Shown here one piece after another: positions 41,567 through 47,001 of a DNA stretch of 47,001 bases; positions within the stretch are counted from its first letter, which is position 1; each line of letters starts with the position of its first letter. The notes beneath the pieces are model-generated. The model was given only the letters and a program-made list of their open reading frames with translations, had not been told where the DNA came from and ran no database searches. A program made the translations under genes and the position numbers. The stretch comes from Candidatus Kuenenbacteria bacterium (GTDB lineage: Bacteria > Patescibacteriota > Patescibacteriia > UBA2196 > GWA2-42-15). The stretch is from contig JAAZOM010000003.1 in NCBI GenBank assembly GCA_012797775.1, forward strand, positions 1 through 47,001, in the 5' to 3' direction.

Positions 41567-41641
41567 TTACCTACACCTCTCAAAAGCTTTTAGATGTTTT
41601 TGTTCTGAAGCGTTTATAAGGTTGGTAAACACAACTTTCAT
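41567..41641 (-). pseudogene. remnant of a second DUF2202 ferritin-like gene (last 22 codons)
   Basis: The minus-strand frame reads VFTNLINASEQKHLKAFERC before a stop. The intact DUF2202 protein at 43124-43726 ends VFTNLMNASEQKHLVAFERC. The nucleotide match covers about 65 bases with a handful of differences, so this is a diverged paralogue rather than a fresh duplication. The rest of the gene is missing; the AAA-DUF4143 gene begins (its 3' end) 6 bp away. Confidence 0.7.
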
Positions 41642-41646
41642 AGTGA

Positions 41647-42933
41647 CTAAGAAGCTTGAGTTTCTTCGGTAAGCCATTCCCACAATGGCTTAAAATGTAT
41701 GGTTGCCCCGTCTTTTTCTACTTCCTTTTTTTCATCCCAAGTGAGCACAGTGAGTTTTTTCACTTTCAGTTCACCACTTGCTTCAAACAACGCCTTTGTT
41801 TCCCTTTGTTCCACATCTGAACTTAGAGACTCATAACAAACCTGTATGAGTTCGGTAACTTCCGCTCCATTTTTGACAACAAAATCAACCTCGCGGTCAT
41901 TCCGAGTTTTGTAGTAAAACATATCTCTGTTTGGCTTGACTCCATGCTTCACTAATTCGGTAAAAACAAGATTTTCCATAAGTTTGCCTTTATCCGGAGA
42001 ATGCTGGATTGCTTTTGCAGTTATAAAACCATTATCGACAGCGTACACCTTTCGGGGAGACTTTATCCGCTGTACGGATTTGGGTGAATATCGAAGTAGA
42101 GAAAATATAAGATATGCTTCTTCTAGATATTTTATATATTTTTCTATGGTGGATGCGCTCTTCAAATTTAGAATTTCAAGAATTTTACGTATCGTATATG
42201 GATTAGCAAAATTGTTTATCAAATGTCCGCCTAAGTTTGCCACTTGAGTAGAAAATTTAACCTTGTGCCTTTTGACCACATCTTTAAAAACCAAAGCATC
42301 AAACAAGACTTCAAGATAATCCGATGCGTCAATGTTGTTGACCACCACCTCTGGAAAGCCACCATTAACAAGATAGTTTTCCATGAGATTTAAAAGCTCG
42401 CCACGCTGTTGCGGTAGTGCGCTATATTCCTCGCTTATCTGAAATTTCTTTGAACGTAAAAATTCGTTGAAATCAAATGGCAGTATTTCTATTGGCATAT
42501 GTCTGCCAGTCAAGTGTGTGGCCAGCTCTTTTGAAAGTAGGTGGGCATTAGAGCCGGTGAGCACCATATTATATCCTTCCCGATGCAGTCGATTAACAAA
42601 GAGTTCCCAGTTTGGCAGATTCTGTATTTCGTCAAATAAAATAGTCTTTACTTGACCATACGCGGCATGTAACTCCTTCATCAGTTCATCAGTAGCTATC
42701 CCGCCCGCGCTTGATAATACTTCGTCATCAAAATTAAAGTACATGAAAGGACGATCCTTCAAGAGCATGAGAGAAAAGACGGATTTGCCAGCCCGACGAG
42801 GCCCTAAGACAACTTTTATTAAGTTTGAATCCAGCCACTTTCTGGCAAATGGCTCTTTAGTTCGGCCTATGTACGAAAGGGTTAAAAGTTGCTCTTTCTG
42901 CATTTTTTGGTTAGAAACTATGTCTTTAAGCAT
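41647..42933 (-). CDS. AAA ATPase with DUF4143 (COG1373-type)
   Basis: A 428-residue protein. The N-terminal AAA domain has Walker A GPRRAGKS (44-51), Walker B TILFDEIQN (97-105) and the sensor LTGSNAHLLS. The C-terminal DUF4143 half contains ALVFKDVVKRHKVK, a winged-helix-like region (IRKILEILNLKSASTIEKYI), and GKLMENLVFTELVKHG with FYYKTRNDREVDFVV, a PD-(D/E)xK-like core. Such ATPases are abundant in accessory regions of archaea and bacteria, with unproven roles. A promoter with a symmetric repeat lies upstream. It stands between an intact and a decayed DUF2202 gene. Confidence 0.87.
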   Translation of the reverse strand: MLKDIVSNQKMQKEQLLTLSYIGRTKEPFARKWLDSNLIKVVLGPRRAGKSVFSLMLLKDRPFMYFNFDDEVLSSAGGIATDELMKELHAAYGQVKTILFDEIQNLPNWELFVNRLHREGYNMVLTGSNAHLLSKELATHLTGRHMPIEILPFDFNEFLRSKKFQISEEYSALPQQRGELLNLMENYLVNGGFPEVVVNNIDASDYLEVLFDALVFKDVVKRHKVKFSTQVANLGGHLINNFANPYTIRKILEILNLKSASTIEKYIKYLEEAYLIFSLLRYSPKSVQRIKSPRKVYAVDNGFITAKAIQHSPDKGKLMENLVFTELVKHGVKPNRDMFYYKTRNDREVDFVVKNGAEVTELIQVCYESLSSDVEQRETKALFEASGELKVKKLTVLTWDEKKEVEKDGATIHFKPLWEWLTEETQAS

Positions 42934-42950
42934 ATTATTTTATTTATATT

Positions 42951-43012
42951 GGACAAAATAAGCTTTTTTTGTCCACTACAAGTAGTATAATGGATATAAT
43001 AAGAAAAAGCAA
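42951..43012 (-). promoter_or_regulatory. promoter and symmetric operator-like repeat of the ATPase gene
   Basis: TTGCTT (43012-43007), a 17-bp spacer and TATACT (42989-42984). Just downstream of the expected start, GGACAAAA and TTTTGTCC (42951-42974, A/T-rich centre with AAGCTT) form an inverted repeat, fitting an autoregulatory site or leader hairpin. Confidence 0.5.
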
Positions 43013-43057
43013 GGGCTTAAAAATACTTTTTAAAAATCACAAAAACTACTAAGAAAG

Positions 43058-43093
43058 GCGTGAATTTGTCTCCTTTTTTGATCAAATTCACGC
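43058..43093 (-). terminator. terminator-like hairpin downstream of the DUF2202 gene
   Basis: 11-bp arms GCGTGAATTTG / CAAATTCACGC with a 14-nt loop, 31 bp past the stop codon. The T-tail is weak, so it may instead protect the mRNA end. Confidence 0.6.
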
Positions 43094-43123
43094 TGTTTTA
43101 CATAAATCTAAAAGAAATTCTTT

Positions 43124-43726
43124 CTAATTACACCTCTCAAAAGCTACTAGATGTTTTTGTTCTGAAGCATTCATAAGGTTGGTAAACACAGCCTGTATAT
43201 CTTCATAACCCTCTGCCATCGGCAATAACTTTTCTCTATATAGCTTGGCATTGGCAATCTCGGCCTCTACACCTGCCCCACAAGCTTGCTGTAATGTACT
43301 TTCGGCTGAAACTTTGCCCGCCCAATTGTCAGCTGGAATTTCTAGGCCGTATTTATCAAAAAGCGATTTGTGAGAAGCAATATGTTGTTCTTCGGCGCGG
43401 ATGATCATAGAGAATGGCCTGACCAAACCGAGCTTGGCAATGGTTTTTTCATAAAGCGCGTGAGCTTTGTATTCATCATTTATGGCTTCTACCAAAGCTT
43501 CTTTGGCTTCACTTGATAAACTACCAGCGGGATATTCCAGGTCATTCACGGCCAGACATTCATCAGCCAAACAATTGGCTTTGTTTATATTTTGTTTTTG
43601 AGCGATTACTTCTTGATCTTGAACTTTGCCCGACAGATTATTTTTTTGGGATAATGCCAAAGCATAACCGCCAACAATTCCGACAACCAACACTGCCACG
43701 ATGATTAAGATGATTTTTTTGTTCAT
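43124..43726 (-). CDS. DUF2202 ferritin-like domain protein, membrane-anchored
   Basis: A 200-residue protein with an N-terminal membrane helix (about 4-24) and a DUF2202 four-helix domain: EALVEAINDEYKAHALYEKT and MIIRAEEQHIASHKSLFDKY carry the Glu and His residues of a ferritin-like di-iron site; NASEQKHLVAFERC closes it. Several cysteines (ANCLADECLA, QQACGAG) are outside the helices. It may bind metal or act in oxidative protection. Promoter TTGCTA-17-GATAAT lies at 43790-43762. Confidence 0.85.
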   Translation of the reverse strand: MNKKIILIIVAVLVVGIVGGYALALSQKNNLSGKVQDQEVIAQKQNINKANCLADECLAVNDLEYPAGSLSSEAKEALVEAINDEYKAHALYEKTIAKLGLVRPFSMIIRAEEQHIASHKSLFDKYGLEIPADNWAGKVSAESTLQQACGAGVEAEIANAKLYREKLLPMAEGYEDIQAVFTNLMNASEQKHLVAFERCN

Positions 43727-43761
43727 ATTTTTTATTATTTAATTAGTATATTTATACTGAA

Positions 43762-43790
43762 ATTATCCCACTTTTCCTTATTTTTAGCAA
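43762..43790 (-). promoter_or_regulatory. promoter of the DUF2202 gene
   Basis: TTGCTA (43790-43785), 17-bp spacer, GATAAT (43767-43762) with an upstream TGG (extended -10). It abuts the terminator hairpin 43796-43820 of the next gene. Confidence 0.6.
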
Positions 43791-43795
43791 ATAAA

Positions 43796-43820
43796 TCCAG
43801 CACTAAAATTTAGTGCTGGA
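43796..43820 (-). terminator. intrinsic terminator, TCCAGCACTAAA type
   Basis: A perfect palindrome with 12-bp arms (TCCAGCACTAAA and complement, one central base) followed by TTTATTTG. It ends the gene at 43865-44224. Related hairpins recur at 45897 (half) and 46197. Confidence 0.8.
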
Positions 43821-43864
43821 TAAAAAACCCTGCTCTTTGGGGCTTTTAAGTTCAGTAAATAATA

Positions 43865-44224
43865 TTACAAACAAGTGGCGGCCTTCAAGGCATCAGCCGT
43901 AGTCGGCGCCGCGCCTTTTAATAACTCGGCGGCCCGAGTAGCCCCCAATTTTTCCTGCAAACAAGCCTGCTGGGCCGGCGTGATTTCTGTCGGCAAGGTA
44001 GCCGGATCAATCCCAATATCGCGCAGTTGTTTTTCCTGACTGACATTGAGCAAAGGATGATCATATGTCTCGTCCATCTGGACACTCTGGGGCGCTATTT
44101 TGTATTGGATCACCCCTCTTAGCCCCAACGGATTTTTGAACCAGATATACAAACCCAAAGCAACAATCAAAACTACGATGGTGATAAAAACAATCAAAAA
44201 CACTTTGAGAATTTTCTTTAACAT
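43865..44224 (-). CDS. membrane-anchored hypothetical protein
   Basis: A 119-residue protein: one membrane helix (about 7-29), a short extracellular linker, then a compact helical domain (NVSQEKQLRDIGIDPATLPT, TPAQQACLQEKLGATRAAEL). Two cysteines (AQQAC and ATCL at the very end) may pair. The pattern of successive short helices with Pro/Thr caps is seen in other Patescibacteria proteins of unknown role. An extended -10 (TGA-AATAAT) lies 28 bp upstream. Confidence 0.65.
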   Translation of the reverse strand: MLKKILKVFLIVFITIVVLIVALGLYIWFKNPLGLRGVIQYKIAPQSVQMDETYDHPLLNVSQEKQLRDIGIDPATLPTEITPAQQACLQEKLGATRAAELLKGAAPTTADALKAATCL

Positions 44225-44324
44225 AATATTGAATTTTTAGTTTATATTAGAATTATTTCACTTTAAAGGTCAAAGAGTATCCTTAGTTGTAACTCTATAT
44301 TTTTATTCCCCTAATTTTTAAACT

Positions 44325-45443
44325 TTATTTCTTTCTCTTTTTCACCACCCACACCGCACCAATAACAATAGCCAAAGTGATAATGGCTGGCAGAGCCACA
44401 TCACTTTTACTTTCTGATTTATTTTCTTCTATTTTATTTTCTGTTGGCGCAATTGGTTTATTCTCTGTTTCCGTGCTCGGGTCAAATTTTGTTTTTTCGC
44501 CAAAACCCCGGAGATCCACCGCGAGTGATTCACCAGTGTTGACCATTTCTGTTTTTCCATCGGCTTTATCTCGAAATTCCACCGTGCCTTCAATCACTTT
44601 GAGCGTGGTTGTCTCGCCTGTTTCTATCATTTCAAAAGTCGTGCCTTTGATGCCGGCCACAGCCTGACTGCCTTCAAAATAAATTTCTTCACCTTTGACC
44701 ATTTTTTTGACATTGGCCCAAATATTACCAAACAAAAGTTTAATTTTACTTTTTTCTTTTATTGTTTCATTGATAACCAATTCTGTTTCTGGTTTCATGG
44801 TAAAACTGGTGCCGCTTTGCAAAGAAATTTTGAGCGTGCTGTCTTCGCCGGTTTTTAATTTGCAGTGATTATAGATAACTCGACCCATCTTGAGCACATC
44901 CCAAGCTTCAAAATCTGGCGGACAAGCAATTTCTACTTGGCCAGAAATATCTGCAGGGCGCACGCCAGAATCAGTCAATGGCGCGTCTGGATCATATTCC
45001 GCTGGTAAGTCTTCTTCGTCTATTTCAAAAATAGAAGGATCACTAACCGTCATGTGCACTTGCACTCCGGGAATACTCAAATCAAAAGTTCGTCCGTTTT
45101 TCAAAGGCACACTAAAAGATAGTCCTTCATAATTGACAAAAGTGGCCACGCCATTTGGCCCGCCAGAAAAAGTACCTTTAAGTTCATAAGGGTTGCCTTC
45201 ACGGTCGCCATCATCAAGCGAGATATAGGCATCATCCACATAGGACAACGAGGATTCTGCAGCTTGGGCTCCTGCAGCAAAAAAACGCAAAGTACCCGGC
45301 GCTTCCAAACCAGAATAACCTTGCATCATAAATGTGCCATGGGCCACGCCTTTTTTGAACTCTTCTACTTTGGCCTCACCAAAATTGGTGTTGCTAGAAA
45401 ATACCAAGATAAAGAGTAATAAAAATTTGAATATTTTAGACAT
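44325..45443 (-). CDS. FecR-domain cell-surface protein
   Basis: A 372-residue exported protein: a signal peptide (to about residue 24), an N-terminal beta-rich region resembling a small sandwich domain (GTLRFFAAGAQAAESSLSYV and TFVNYEGLSFSVPLKNGRTF), a FecR domain (SLQSGTSFTMKPETELVINE, VAGIKGTTFEMIETGETTTL, VIEGTVEFRDK), an acidic Lys/Glu/Ser stalk and a C-terminal helix with KKRKK, a wall or membrane anchor. FecR repeats bind ligands in other systems. Promoter TTGCCA-17-CATAAT lies directly upstream. Confidence 0.82.
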   Translation of the reverse strand: MSKIFKFLLLFILVFSSNTNFGEAKVEEFKKGVAHGTFMMQGYSGLEAPGTLRFFAAGAQAAESSLSYVDDAYISLDDGDREGNPYELKGTFSGGPNGVATFVNYEGLSFSVPLKNGRTFDLSIPGVQVHMTVSDPSIFEIDEEDLPAEYDPDAPLTDSGVRPADISGQVEIACPPDFEAWDVLKMGRVIYNHCKLKTGEDSTLKISLQSGTSFTMKPETELVINETIKEKSKIKLLFGNIWANVKKMVKGEEIYFEGSQAVAGIKGTTFEMIETGETTTLKVIEGTVEFRDKADGKTEMVNTGESLAVDLRGFGEKTKFDPSTETENKPIAPTENKIEENKSESKSDVALPAIITLAIVIGAVWVVKKRKK

Positions 45444-45456
45444 ATTATTTAATTTA

Positions 45457-45485
45457 ATTATGGCTCTTTTGTTTTATTTTGGCAA
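45457..45485 (-). promoter_or_regulatory. promoter of the FecR-domain gene
   Basis: TTGCCA (45485-45480), 17-bp spacer, CATAAT (45462-45457), 14 bp before the ATG at 45443. It overlaps the tail of the terminator of the upstream orphan gene. Confidence 0.55.
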
Positions 45486-45487
45486 AT

Positions 45488-45517
45488 AAAAAAGGCCTTG
45501 GGCAAAAATCCAAGGCC
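45488..45517 (-). terminator. intrinsic terminator
   Basis: Stem GGCCTTGG(G) / CCAAGGCC followed on the minus strand by six Ts, 20 bp past the stop of the orphan membrane gene. Confidence 0.85.
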
Positions 45518-45536
45518 CGTTCGAGTCCTCACTTTT

Positions 45537-45797
45537 TTATCTTATGGTTCTCAACATTTTTTCCGGCGTCGGCGGGGCGATTGGTGGCCAACTGGTATCG
45601 TCCCTGCTATTAATGACGCAATATCGACGGAGTTCTGTCTCCGTCATGTGGCCATAGTTTATCCGGCCGGAAGTCTTGGCCAAGAGGTAAATTGACAACA
45701 CGACAAAGACATATTGTCCCGATGTCATAAAAAAACCTCCTAGGCCAGCAGTCACAACTGCCAGCCACCCGAAGAAATCGCTGAACACTTTTTGCAT
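45537..45797 (-). CDS. small orphan membrane protein with strong SD
   Basis: An 86-residue protein with two hydrophobic helices (about 8-24 and 28-41), then a polar tail (MTETELRRYCVINSRDDTSW and PPIAPPTPEKMLRTIR). ATG at 45797 is preceded by AAAGGAGG at 8 bp and by a promoter (TTGCCA-17-GAAGAT, 45889-45861). No family is recognised. It belongs to the group of single-gene orphan units with strong SD sites. Confidence 0.65.
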   Translation of the reverse strand: MQKVFSDFFGWLAVVTAGLGGFFMTSGQYVFVVLSIYLLAKTSGRINYGHMTETELRRYCVINSRDDTSWPPIAPPTPEKMLRTIR

Positions 45798-45860
45798 AAA
45801 TCTTCCTCCTTTTAGGATTCAAGGTATTTTTAAATAAAAAACTAACTTTTGGTTTTTATC

Positions 45861-45889
45861 ATCTTCCCACTTTTACTTAATTTTGGCAA
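45861..45889 (-). promoter_or_regulatory. promoter of the orphan membrane gene
   Basis: TTGCCA (45889-45884), 17-bp spacer, GAAGAT (45866-45861), preceded by TGG. Confidence 0.5.
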
Positions 45890-45926
45890 ATAAAAATCCA
45901 GCACTAAAATTTTCCGCAAAATAAAA

Positions 45927-45949
45927 AAGGCTGAGAAAAACCCAGCCTT
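45927..45949 (-). terminator. intrinsic terminator of the Cys-rich ORF
   Basis: Stem AAGGCTG / CAGCCTT followed on the minus strand by a T-run, 17 bp after the TGA. It is followed by half of a TCCAGCACTAAA-type hairpin, a mosaic of two terminators. Confidence 0.8.
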
Positions 45950-45965
45950 CGCTCCGCTAGCCATA

Positions 45966-46115
45966 TCACCATATGTGACCAGCAGAGCACACGCAATTAT
46001 CGTGCGACCATATTTTCACACAGCCACGACCGCATTGAGGGCACGCCCCGCAACTCCACGACTCTCTTCGCGGAGCAACCCTTAGTTTCCTTATCTTGAT
46101 CTTGGAAATTACCAA
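45966..46115 (-). CDS. 49-residue Cys-rich (zinc-ribbon-like) protein with TTG start
   Basis: An ORF with TTG at 46115 and TGA at 45966, missed by an ATG-only search. The ribosome site AAAGGAGGTGA is nearly perfect and 9 bp upstream. The promoter TTGACA-17-TATTAT (46190-46162) is consensus-like, and a terminator follows. The product has a basic N-terminus (VISKIKIRKLRVAPRRE) and then six cysteines and two histidines: SCGACPQCGRGC, then WSHDNCVC and AGHIW. The spacing fits a zinc ribbon or small metal knuckle. No family is recognised. Confidence 0.7.
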   Translation of the reverse strand: MVISKIKIRKLRVAPRRESWSCGACPQCGRGCVKIWSHDNCVCSAGHIW

Positions 46116-46161
46116 TTTTCTTCACCTCCTTTCTACGCTTTTTTTATTTTTTTGACTTTTC

Positions 46162-46190
46162 ATAATACCCCTAAAAGTAATTTTTGTCAA
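46162..46190 (-). promoter_or_regulatory. strong sigma-70-type promoter
   Basis: TTGACA (46190-46185), 17-bp spacer, TATTAT (46167-46162), about 47 bp before the TTG start of the Cys-rich ORF. It is the best consensus match in the right part of the window. Confidence 0.75.
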
Positions 46191-46196
46191 ATAAAA

Positions 46197-46221
46197 TCCA
46201 GCACTCAAATTTGGTGCTGGA
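46197..46221 (-). terminator. intrinsic terminator, TCCAGCAC type
   Basis: TCCAGCAC / GTGCTGGA arms with A/T-rich centre, 30 bp past the LRR gene stop; T-rich tail TTTTATTTG continues into the next promoter -35. Confidence 0.78.
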
Positions 46222-46250
46222 TAAAAAGGCCGAAAAAACGCTATTTTACC

Positions 46251-46769
46251 TTAAAATTCTATCTCTGTTTCTGGCAAAAACTTTTGCAATTCTGCAATCT
46301 GCGCCGGCGTAAAAGTATTGCCAGTTAGTTTCAAAACTTTTAAATTATTTTTCAAATTAGCCATTTCATTTGGATAGGTATTGATCTGATTGCCACTAAA
46401 ATCCAATTCCTGCAATTTTGAGAGCTGGCCGATCTCGGCTGGGATGCCAGTCAATTGATTATTGCTGGCTCGGACAATTTTCAGGCCAGTCATCTTGCGG
46501 ATTTCGGCTGGCAGGGCGCCCGTTAATTTATTATTGGACACATCCAATATTTCCACGCCCGGATTGTCATTAAAAAATTCCGCGGTCAAACGGGTCAGAT
46601 TTTGGCCGCTCACATCTAGAGTTTTACCAGACACCTTCTCCCCTGTTTTATTATTATTAACCAGCCCAGTGTTGTTATTGATATTATTATCAACGCCACT
46701 CGAGCGCGTCAGATAAAAAACTCCGGCGACCACCACTACTGCCAGAAGCACTAAAAATATTTTTTTCAT
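46251..46769 (-). CDS. membrane-anchored leucine-rich repeat protein
   Basis: A 172-residue protein with an N-terminal membrane helix (about 4-20), an Asn-rich linker, then about four LRR units: VEILDVSNNKLTGALPAEI, LKIVRASNNQLTGIPAEI, LQELDFSGNQINTYPNEM and LKVLKLTGNTFTPAQI. These match the bacterial LxxLxLxxNxLxxLPxxI consensus. It is probably an extracellular ligand- or partner-binding protein. An extended -10 (TGA-AATAAT) lies 27 bp upstream. Confidence 0.85.
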   Translation of the reverse strand: MKKIFLVLLAVVVVAGVFYLTRSSGVDNNINNNTGLVNNNKTGEKVSGKTLDVSGQNLTRLTAEFFNDNPGVEILDVSNNKLTGALPAEIRKMTGLKIVRASNNQLTGIPAEIGQLSKLQELDFSGNQINTYPNEMANLKNNLKVLKLTGNTFTPAQIAELQKFLPETEIEF

Positions 46770-46826
46770 AAAATTAATTAGTTAATAGTGTTTTAATTAT
46801 TTCACCTTTACTAACCTCTTTCTATT

Positions 46827-47001
46827 TTATTTTTTCAATAACATCAAAACCACCCCGATCATTTTATCTTTATCTTGCGGGTCACTTTCAGCAATCAAAA
46901 GTGTCAGGGCAGTCAAAGCCGAAGGCGTCAATTCATCTGCATTTAATAAACCATATTTTTTCAAAAACCACACAAAAGCCAAAGCGCCAGAACGCTTATT
47001 A
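46827..47001 (-). CDS. partial hypothetical protein (3' end only)
   Basis: The open minus-strand frame enters from the right edge and ends with TAA at 46827. The visible 57 residues (AFVWFLKKYGLLNADELTPS, then ALTLLIAESDPQDKDKMIGV and VLMLLKK) are helical. The start lies outside the window. No family is recognised. Confidence 0.55.
   Translation of the reverse strand, partial: NKRSGALAFVWFLKKYGLLNADELTPSALTALTLLIAESDPQDKDKMIGVVLMLLKK

Overview
The window looks like a piece of a small, AT-rich bacterial genome of the Patescibacteria (Candidate Phyla Radiation), probably Parcubacteria-like. This is an inference from gene style: short spacers, many short secreted or membrane-anchored proteins without known function, type IV pilin-like proteins, a lone MEMO1-type protein, and most start codons preceded by A/T-rich sequence with no Shine-Dalgarno (SD) motif. 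Ribosomal protein L9 is present; Microgenomates-type lineages are reported to lack it. TGA is used as an ordinary stop (for example the permease gene ending at 19794), so there is no sign of the Gracilibacteria/SR1 code. Almost all genes are on the minus strand.

Layout. 1-6.4 kb: end of a serine-recombinase gene running into tRNA-Trp, L33, four more tRNA genes (Thr-TGT, Gln-CTG, Thr-CGT, Gly-CCC), and an envelope/division set: a double-psi-barrel (RlpA-like) protein with FtsE and FtsX, then an FtsB/DivIC-type protein. 6.4-16.3 kb: core genes lepA, murJ, rplI-pyrG, an S41 processing protease and a polyprenyl-phosphate sugar transferase. 16.3-16.9 kb: rnpB (RNase P RNA) with its own promoter and terminator and a very long extra helical arm. 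17-26.5 kb: a DNA glycosylase, a translationally coupled permease/aminotransferase pair, a MEMO1 protein, a pilin, a transglutaminase-like protein, TspO, and a ribbon-helix-helix protein next to a phosphoesterase. 26.6-34.9 kb: a surface and envelope region with a repeat-rich head/stalk adhesin (in-frame TAG after its signal peptide), desulforedoxin, several lipoproteins and Cys-rich anchored proteins, and a duplicated CPKC-motif protein. 34.9-42.9 kb: an accessory defence-like island. 43-47 kb: a DUF2202 ferritin-like protein, a FecR-domain protein, an LRR protein and short orphan genes.

The most interesting system is the tight minus-strand operon 41389 to 35870. It holds a DUF91/DUF5655 nuclease-like protein, a fusion of a complete RadC (HhH plus JAB/MPN metalloprotease-like domain) with an adenine-specific DNA methyltransferase, a second Dam-class methyltransferase, an AlwI-family restriction endonuclease and MsrB. 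Spacers are 4-5 bp, with one 4-bp overlap, so this reads as a type IIS-like restriction-modification system in which RadC has become part of the modification enzyme. A RhuM-family gene lies downstream. An AAA-DUF4143 ATPase gene lies upstream, next to a decayed second copy of the DUF2202 gene.

A second pattern is a group of mostly short orphan genes (10221, 17789, 18501, 25872, 26483, 45797, 46115) with strong SD sequences. Several also have canonical -35/-10 promoters and intrinsic terminators. One of them, a 49-residue Cys-rich ORF at 45966-46115, is easily missed because it starts with TTG.
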